NCBI GenBank assembly: GCA_963692995.1 | Contig: OY843611.1 | Coordinates: forward strand, 1,550,001 to 1,614,000 | Length of the DNA: 64,000 bases | Source of the DNA: Bin87 sp963692995 | GTDB lineage: Bacteria > Chloroflexota > Dehalococcoidia > Lucifugimonadales > UBA3495 | Reading direction: 5' to 3' | Part shown: positions 58,445 to 64,000 of the stretch, piece after piece | How the letters are laid out: each line of letters starts with the position of its first letter | Position numbering within the stretch: the stretch's first letter is position 1 | Translations under genes and position numbers: made by a program | Notes under the pieces: model-generated | Database searches by the model: none | The model's input: only the letters and a program-made list of their open reading frames with translations | Told to the model about the DNA's origin: nothing

Positions 58445-59680
58445 ATGGCCAGCACCCATCCCGAATCCAAAGCAAAACTGGCCCTCGGGTCCAACTCGGC
58501 AATCGAAAACCGGCGGCAAGCGCTGTTCGACCTTTCCAAAGACGTCCACGCCCATCCGGAGTTGAACTATCAGGAGTACTATTCCTCCAATGCCCTCGCT
58601 GGATTCCTCGAGGAGAACAACCTCCACGTGGAGAGGGGCATCGGCGACGTGGCCACGGCGTTTAAAGCCACCATCCCCGGCGGTGGCGGCGATGGCCCAA
58701 CCATCGCTATTCTGGCCGAATACGACGCCCTTCCTGAAATCGGTCATGGCTGCGGACATAACCTCATCGCAATGGCCGCCATGGGCGCGGCGTTGGGTCT
58801 CCTGGCCAACGCGCCCAACCTGCCCGGGCGCGTCGAGATCATTGGCACTCCCGCCGAGGAAGGCGGTGGTGGCAAGATCCGGCTGCTCGAAGCCGGCGTC
58901 TTCAACGGCGTGGACGCCACCCTTTCATCCCATCCCTTCTCCAACCGCACCATCATTCCCGCCGCCGCCCCTAAAGGAGAAAGCTGGAGCCTGGCTATGG
59001 TTGGCTACCGGTACCTGTACCATGGCAGGGCAGCCCACGCCGCCGCCGCGCCCGAGGCCGGCATCAACGCCTTGAACGCCGTTATCCACCTCTTCACCGG
59101 CATCGACGCCCTCCGTCAACACCTGCGCGATGACGTCCGCATCCACGGCGTAATCACCGACGGCGGGTTGGCCCCCAACGTGGTGCCCGAGTTCGCCGCC
59201 GCCAACTTCATGCTCCGGTCCCGGGACGGGCAATACCTCAGCGACGTGGTGGTCGGCAAGGTCTTGCAGGTGGCGGAAGGGGCCGCCTCCATGACTGGCG
59301 CCCGCCTCGAGGTCGAGGAATTCTATCCCTTCTACCAGAACGTCCAGCCCAACGTGACCCTGGCCCAGGCCCTGGCCGCCAACGCCAAAGAATTGGGCAT
59401 CAGGCTCGACGACCCGATCCCCGGTCGGGCCGGCAGCGGAGCTTCCACCGATTTCGGCAACATCAGCCAGGTGATGCCCGCTTTTGAGCTGCGTTACGCC
59501 GTCAGCGAGGAACCCGTCGCTTCCCACACTAGGGACATGTGTGCCACGGCGATCACCGATCTCGCCCTGTCCAACGCATTGCAGGTCGCCAAAGCCCTTA
59601 GCCTGACGGCGGCGGACCTCATGTGCGACCCCACGCTGGTAGAAGCTGCCCAGCTGGAGTTTGCTGACCGGAGCCGATGA
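58445..59680 (+). CDS. M20-family amidohydrolase (AbgB/PM20D2-like)
   Basis: A 411-residue zinc hydrolase removing amide-linked groups from aminoacyl or aminobenzoyl compounds. Zinc and active-site motifs: LAEYDALPEIGHGCGHNLIA (about 89-108), TPAEEGGGGK with the catalytic Glu pair, and HGRAAHAAAAPE in the lid domain. GSGASTDFGNISQVMPA near the C-terminus is typical. ACAGGAG lies before the ATG at 58445. It is convergent with the third LLM gene. Confidence 0.9.
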   Translation: MASTHPESKAKLALGSNSAIENRRQALFDLSKDVHAHPELNYQEYYSSNALAGFLEENNLHVERGIGDVATAFKATIPGGGGDGPTIAILAEYDALPEIGHGCGHNLIAMAAMGAALGLLANAPNLPGRVEIIGTPAEEGGGGKIRLLEAGVFNGVDATLSSHPFSNRTIIPAAAPKGESWSLAMVGYRYLYHGRAAHAAAAPEAGINALNAVIHLFTGIDALRQHLRDDVRIHGVITDGGLAPNVVPEFAAANFMLRSRDGQYLSDVVVGKVLQVAEGAASMTGARLEVEEFYPFYQNVQPNVTLAQALAANAKELGIRLDDPIPGRAGSGASTDFGNISQVMPAFELRYAVSEEPVASHTRDMCATAITDLALSNALQVAKALSLTAADLMCDPTLVEAAQLEFADRSR

Positions 59681-59692
59681 CCGGTTGGCCCG

Positions 59693-60655
59693 TCAGGTGA
59701 CGTAGGGGAGAACTTCGTCGGTAAACCGGGCCAGTTGACCCATCTGATCCGGAGAGGCAAAGCGAACAATGAAGTACTCGGCCCCCCGTTCCTGGTAGGC
59801 CCTGATGGCTGCAATGCTCTGGTCGGGCGGCCCGAACACGCACAGCAACTGCTTGCTAATCACATCGTAAGGCACGCTGTAGTAGGCGCGCATGAACTGG
59901 TCGCCTTCATCCAGGGCCGCGTCAACATCGTCCTTCAGATTCACCGAAATATAAAGGCAGCGGCCGATTTCCGAAGTATCCCTGCCCAATTCTCCGGCGC
60001 ATTGTTCAATCCGCTCCCAGCAGCGCGCGAACTGGTCCGCCGACGGGACGTTGGTGATCCAGCCATCGCCCAGCTCGGCGACCCTGGCCAACCCCCGCCG
60101 GACCCAATTGCTGGAAATCCACAGCGGTATCGACGGCTGAACTGGTCGAGGTTCCAGAGTCACATCCCGCAGTGGGTAAAACTCGCCATCATTGCTAACC
60201 GACTCTCCCTTCCAAAGCGCGCGCATCACGCGGATGCTTTCCTCCATCCGCGCCGCCCGCTCCATTATCGGTACTCCGACCGCGGCGTGCTCATCGACAA
60301 ACATCCGGTTATTGCTGCGACCCGCGCCCAGGCCCAGTATCACCCGTCCGTCGGATATATTGTCGATGGTAGCGGCGCCGTGCGCCAGGTGCACCGGATG
60401 GCGCAGGGCGTTCAGCAGCACTGCGGTGCCAATCTTGACCCGGTTAGTGCGCGCCGCCACCGCTGCCATCGCAGTCAGCGGCTCCAGGCGGGGTTTGGAC
60501 GTGATGCTGTCACCGATCCAGACCGAGTCGTACCCCAGCCGCTCGGCGGTTTCTGCCATCTGCCAGTTCAGTTCCACCCTCGGACCGGCGTTTCCGGCGT
60601 ACACCAGCACGCCTCTCGTCGGCAGCAGCACCCCGAAATTCTTCACCATTGCCAT
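59693..60655 (-). CDS. LLM-class flavin-dependent oxidoreductase (copy 3)
   Basis: A 320-residue LLM enzyme: FGVLLPTRGVLVYAG (7-21), ERLGYDSVWIGDSITSKPR (38-56), ISDGRVILGLGAGRSN and the block with ISSNWVRRGLARVAELGDGW. Shorter than the other two copies and closer to the F420-dependent methylene-H4MPT reductase-like branch by its start. The ATG at 60655 may be preceded by weak purines. Substrate unknown; the RidA gene is 149 bases upstream on the same strand. Confidence 0.9.
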   Translation of the reverse strand: MAMVKNFGVLLPTRGVLVYAGNAGPRVELNWQMAETAERLGYDSVWIGDSITSKPRLEPLTAMAAVAARTNRVKIGTAVLLNALRHPVHLAHGAATIDNISDGRVILGLGAGRSNNRMFVDEHAAVGVPIMERAARMEESIRVMRALWKGESVSNDGEFYPLRDVTLEPRPVQPSIPLWISSNWVRRGLARVAELGDGWITNVPSADQFARCWERIEQCAGELGRDTSEIGRCLYISVNLKDDVDAALDEGDQFMRAYYSVPYDVISKQLLCVFGPPDQSIAAIRAYQERGAEYFIVRFASPDQMGQLARFTDEVLPYVT

Positions 60656-60804
60656 CTCCCGCGCGTGTGAACAACATGAAAAGTACGCCGTCGTTCCTGC
60701 CTAAGCGGGAACCCGGAGAATCGCTGCCAACAGGACATCCGCCTTGCTTCGTAACTCCCTGGATCCCGCCCGCGCCGGAACAACGGCATTGATCATCAAA
60801 GCCG

Positions 60805-61275
60805 CTAATCGGCAACCTCGACTATCATCTCGATCTCAATAGGCATTCCCCCCGGCAACGTAGCCATGCCCACTGCCGACCTGGCGTGGCGGCCCCGGTC
60901 TCCGTAGAGGCTGACCAGCAGATCCGACGCTCCGTTGGCGACCAGCGGGGTATCGCCAAAATCCGGCGTGGAGTTGACCATTGCCAGCAGCTTGACGATC
61001 CGGCTCACTTTGTCCAGATCTTCAATCTCCCGCTTCAGGTTGGTCAGCAGGTTCAGCATCGTCTGCCGCGCGCAATCGTAACCCTGCTCCACCGTAACGT
61101 CCGCTCCCAGCTTTCCCACGTGCAGCAATCCGCCACCGGGCAATCCCGGCCCGGTACCCGAAAGGAACACCAGGTTTCCGGTCCGTACCGAAGAAATGAT
61201 GTTGCCGGCCCCGGGCGTCCGGGGCGGGGGCAGCTCGTAGCCCAGTTCTTTTAGCTTGTCTTCAATTTCCGGCAT
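60805..61275 (-). CDS. RidA/YjgF family protein
   Basis: A 156-residue member of the Rid superfamily, which hydrolyses reactive enamine/imine intermediates. Features: VRTGNLVFLSGTGPGLPGG, CARQTMLNLLTNLKREI, VKLLAMVNSTPDF and the end GMPIEIEMIVEVAD. The long N-terminal loop region ELPPPRTPGAGN fits the larger Rid subfamilies rather than RidA itself, so imine hydrolysis is not certain. The ATG at 61275 follows AAGGAG. Divergent from the sugar dehydrogenase gene. Confidence 0.85.
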   Translation of the reverse strand: MPEIEDKLKELGYELPPPRTPGAGNIISSVRTGNLVFLSGTGPGLPGGGLLHVGKLGADVTVEQGYDCARQTMLNLLTNLKREIEDLDKVSRIVKLLAMVNSTPDFGDTPLVANGASDLLVSLYGDRGRHARSAVGMATLPGGMPIEIEMIVEVAD

Positions 61276-61434
61276 TAAAATGCTCCTTCTCAAGTCGATA
61301 TGCGGCAATGCGTAAAAGCGTGCCGCGCCGCCAACAATTGTAATGGGCTTCCGAAATGTGGCAACCCCGGATGGCCGAACTTCCCGGCCGGGTTGCCGCC
61401 GCTCCCGTCGGGCCGCCGTAGTATCCTTGTACAC

Positions 61435-62622
61435 ATGACCACGCTAACGACAGTTGTAATGGCCTTGCTCTTGGCGTCCATTGCCGGATGCAGCGGCGCG
61501 GCGTCGGCGCGTACCACGGTCCCGACGCTCCCGTCGCCGTCGGCCACCTCGCCGCCGGAGACCCTGCGGCTGGAACCGACGCTAACGACCCAGCCGTTTC
61601 AGGCCCCCACCAACCTGGTTCAGTTGCAGAGCGGCCGAGCCTTAGTGACCGAGCAGGCCGGGCGGGTCTGGGTATTCAACGAGTTGCATCCCGACCCCGA
61701 TACTGCCTCGGAATTCCTTGACATCACCGACCGCGTGAATAGCCGTGGTTCCGAAGAAGGGTTGCTGGGTATGGCGCTGGATCCGAAAAACCACCGGCAT
61801 CTGTATCTCTACTACTCCGCCGCCAAGCCGCGTCGGTCGGTGGTATCCCGTTTCACTCTTGCGCCGGGCAATTCCGCCGCCGACCCCGACAGCGAGCTGG
61901 TGATACTGGAAGTCGCGCAGCCCTATCCCAACCACAACGGTGGTCAGCTCGCCTTCGGACCGGCTGGCCACCTGTACATCGGCCTCGGCGACGGAGGCGG
62001 CGCCGGCGACCCCCAGCGCAACGGGCAGGACACGTCAACCCTGCTCGGCGCCATTCTGCGCATCGACGACGTATCCCAAGCCACGCCGGAGCATCCCTAC
62101 GCCATCCCGCCCGACAACCCATTTGCCGACGGCGGCGGACGCGCCGAAATCTGGGCCTACGGCCTGCGCAACCCCTGGCGGTTTTCCTTCGACCGCCACA
62201 CCGGCCAGCTATGGGTCGGCGACGTAGGACAGAACCGCTGGGAGGAAATCAACCTCGTCCGGCAAGGCGCCAACTACGGCTGGAACGCGCTGGAGGGCAA
62301 CCATTGCTTCCGTGCCCGCGACGGTTGCCAACGCGAAGGAACCGTCCCGCCGGTGTGGGCATACTCGCTGGACGGCGAACCCTGCTCGGTAATCGGCGGC
62401 TACGTCTATCGCGGCTCCGCCATACCGTGGCTGTACGGCGCTTACGTGTACGGCGACTTCTGCTCCGGCAATATCTTCGGCCTGCGCTACGTTGACGGCG
62501 AAGTAGTGGAACACCGGCAGCTCGCCGACACCGGCCGGCGCATCATGTCCTTCGCAGAGGACAACCACGGGGAGTTGTACCTGCTCACTCAGAAATCCGG
62601 CATTTACCGCCTGGCCGATTAG
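61435..62622 (+). CDS. PQQ-dependent sugar dehydrogenase-like lipoprotein
   Basis: A 395-residue exported propeller: signal peptide MTTLTTVVMALLLASIAGC with a lipobox IAGC at residues 16-19, then a low-complexity Thr/Ser/Pro linker, then a soluble glucose/sorbosone dehydrogenase domain with NHNGGQLAFGPAGHLYIGLG, RIDDV, YGLRNPWRFSFD and VGQNRWEEIN. Oxidises aldose-type sugars with PQQ at the cell surface. PQQ synthesis genes are not in the window. Start ATG at 61435. Confidence 0.88.
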   Translation: MTTLTTVVMALLLASIAGCSGAASARTTVPTLPSPSATSPPETLRLEPTLTTQPFQAPTNLVQLQSGRALVTEQAGRVWVFNELHPDPDTASEFLDITDRVNSRGSEEGLLGMALDPKNHRHLYLYYSAAKPRRSVVSRFTLAPGNSAADPDSELVILEVAQPYPNHNGGQLAFGPAGHLYIGLGDGGGAGDPQRNGQDTSTLLGAILRIDDVSQATPEHPYAIPPDNPFADGGGRAEIWAYGLRNPWRFSFDRHTGQLWVGDVGQNRWEEINLVRQGANYGWNALEGNHCFRARDGCQREGTVPPVWAYSLDGEPCSVIGGYVYRGSAIPWLYGAYVYGDFCSGNIFGLRYVDGEVVEHRQLADTGRRIMSFAEDNHGELYLLTQKSGIYRLAD

Positions 62623-62642
62623 TGATAGGACTTACACAGTCG

Positions 62643-62704
62643 GACGCCTTTACCTCCAGTTAGACGCCTTTACCTCCGTCATTCCGGCGCAAGCCGGAAC
62701 CGGC
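62643..62704. repeat. Tandem 20-base repeat joined to a REP-like copy
   Basis: GACGCCTTTACCTCC occurs at 62643-62657 and 62663-62677 (20-base period), running into a diverged palindrome gtcattccggcgcaagccgg at 62678-62697. The gap 62623-62814 shows no gene. Confidence 0.45.
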
Positions 62705-62814
62705 AACCTCATCCCTTCGCGGATGATTGGTTTCCTTCCGAACACATCGGGGCGGGCTGTGATATGTTGCCGCAGTTCTTGGTTGGCGGGCAATCCACCC
62801 TCCTGTCTGAACCG

Positions 62815-64000
62815 TTACACCGGCGGCGCTTCCTTCAACCCGGCGATCCGCTCGCACCACTGCGCCGCGCCCAGCACCTTGCCCTCCTCCGCCCAAGGCC
62901 CGCCGAACTGGACCGCCATGGGCATACCCAACTCGCTCAGGCCGGTTGAAACCACCACCGTCGGCAGGCCCGCGGCGGTCCAAGGCACCTGGAACGCGGC
63001 ATCGCCCGTGGTGTTGAGATCCCGGGGAGCCGGCGCGGGTGTTGCCGGGGTCATCACAACATCAACCTTGGCAGCCATCTCGCTCATATCGGCGCGGAAC
63101 TTCCGGCGCAGCCGCTGCGCTTTCTGATACGCGATGGCCGGCATAATCATGCCCATCTCCATTCCGGCGCGGATGCGCGGCCCGTAATCAGCCGCGCGCA
63201 CCCGGTGATTCGCTTGATGGAAAGCAGCGCACTCCACGTTCATCACGATACGCTGGAAACTGTGCACTTGAGCAAAGCTGGCTGGCAGCGGCAATTCCTC
63301 TACCTCCGCTCCGGCCTCCGCCAGTTGGTTTGCCACGGCCTCCGTATGCGCCCAAATCTCCGGTGTCGCATAATCCTGGTAATACTGTCGCACCAGCCCG
63401 ATGCGCGGCGGTCGGTCATACCTGGCCATCTCTGCGGTGAAATCGGGCACGGGCTGCCGCAGGCTGCCGGGATCATTATCGTCCTCGCCGCTGAGCGCCG
63501 ACAGCATCAGTGCGGCGTCGGCGACGGTGCGGGTCAAGATGCCAACGTGGTCCAGCGACCAGCTCACCGGCGCCACGCCATACCGGCTGATGCGCCCGTA
63601 AGTTGGCTTCACCCCGACGATCCCATTGTAGGCAGCCGGACGGCACGTGGACCCGCCGGTCTGGGAACCCAGAGCCGCCGGCGCCATTCGCGCCGCCACC
63701 GCTGCGGACGATCCGCTGCTGGACCCGCCCGGCGTGTGCTCCAGGTTCCACGGGTTGCGTGTCGGCGAAGGATCTGAGGTCGCAAATTCAGTGGTGACTG
63801 CCTTGCCGAGGATAATCCCGCCGGCGTCTTTGATTCTAGCCACCGCAGTGGCGTCAAAAGTGGGAACGAAGTCGGCGTACACCTTCGATCCGCACGCGGT
63901 GAGCATTCCCTCGGTATAAAAAATGTCCTTCAAGCCCACCGGAACTCCATGGATCGGGCCAAGCGGCCCACCACCCAGAACTTCCGCTTCGCGCTGCCGA
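62815..64000 (-). CDS. Amidase-signature enzyme (runs off right edge)
   Basis: Amidase-signature hydrolase, most like GatA or fatty-acid amidase relatives. The Ser-cisSer-Lys triad is present: Lys in GVPVGLKDIFYTEGM, Ser in TPGGSSSGSSAAVA and nucleophile Ser in GSQTGGSTCRPAAYNG, then VGVKPTYGRISRYGVAP. The frame continues to base 64000 with GPLGPIHGVPVG upstream, so the N-terminus lies outside; the GTG at 63939 is not the true start. No GatC/GatB is adjacent, which favours a free amidase. Confidence 0.9.
   Translation of the reverse strand, partial: RQREAEVLGGGPLGPIHGVPVGLKDIFYTEGMLTACGSKVYADFVPTFDATAVARIKDAGGIILGKAVTTEFATSDPSPTRNPWNLEHTPGGSSSGSSAAVAARMAPAALGSQTGGSTCRPAAYNGIVGVKPTYGRISRYGVAPVSWSLDHVGILTRTVADAALMLSALSGEDDNDPGSLRQPVPDFTAEMARYDRPPRIGLVRQYYQDYATPEIWAHTEAVANQLAEAGAEVEELPLPASFAQVHSFQRIVMNVECAAFHQANHRVRAADYGPRIRAGMEMGMIMPAIAYQKAQRLRRKFRADMSEMAAKVDVVMTPATPAPAPRDLNTTGDAAFQVPWTAAGLPTVVVSTGLSELGMPMAVQFGGPWAEEGKVLGAAQWCERIAGLKEAPPV

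Overview
The window is a gene-dense stretch of about 60% GC bacterial chromosome. Both ends cut through genes: argF on the left and an amidase-signature enzyme on the right. The content suggests a Chloroflexota of the Dehalococcoidia/SAR202 type. The clues are several F420/FMN luciferase-like monooxygenases, ACMSD-type amidohydrolases, cyclase-family and SMP-30/NHL beta-propeller proteins, a DUF1800/DUF1501 pair, an orphan TRAP permease, a Uma2 protein and an AOR-family oxidoreductase. This assignment is inference from gene content; there is no rRNA in the window. Many genes have a clear TATAAT-like -10 box close to the start and an AGGAG-type ribosome site.

Layout. 1-8,100: argF, a FlK-like thioesterase, a minus-strand DUF1800-DUF1501-NHL operon with a hairpin in each gap, a double cupin, an unusual enolase and rsmG. 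8,091-11,700: a mobA/MoaD-like/AOR operon with two small membrane proteins upstream. 11,800-19,400: AcuC-like deacetylase, an EcoRI-family restriction-modification pair whose nuclease has an in-frame stop, trmI, DUF2203, a gamma-glutamyltransferase, an EndoIII-like glycosylase and sfsA. 19,500-25,300: an amidohydrolase plus VOC protein, then a minus-strand Schlafen/AlbA - ParA - small domain operon directly behind a GMC oxidoreductase.

25,400-33,960 is a catabolic block: epimerase, two PuuE-like deacetylase-fold proteins, a metal aminohydrolase and an HpaB-type hydroxylase in one run, with a LigB-type extradiol dioxygenase convergent to it, then an enoyl-CoA hydratase and a cupin. Together they could hydroxylate and cleave an aromatic or N-containing ring, but the substrate is not readable from sequence. 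34,000-40,300: small HTH gene, a MITE-like element, an LLM oxidoreductase, SlyD, small membrane proteins, an SDR, a Cys-rich polytopic membrane protein paired with a YtkA-like protein, then tRNA-Lys and tRNA-Leu. 40,300-44,950 is more housekeeping: argH-rpe coupled, rpmB, a cyclase and a 53-residue zinc ribbon.

45,100-64,000 is accessory metabolism: TRAP permease, SMP-30 and NHL propellers, tRNA-Ala, a D-2-hydroxyacid dehydrogenase, Uma2, two more LLM oxidoreductases, an atypical SDR, two tandem amidohydrolases, a polysaccharide deacetylase, an M20 hydrolase, RidA, a lipoprotein sugar dehydrogenase and an amidase. Short palindromic repeats of the type gtcattcccgcgaaagcggg are scattered through its intergenic gaps.

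The strongest leads for something new are the Schlafen-ParA-small protein operon (21,074-23,721), the interrupted EcoRI-like system (12,988-14,818) and the enolase paralogue lacking a conserved active-site histidine (6,046-7,356). No CRISPR array, prophage or transposase gene was seen.
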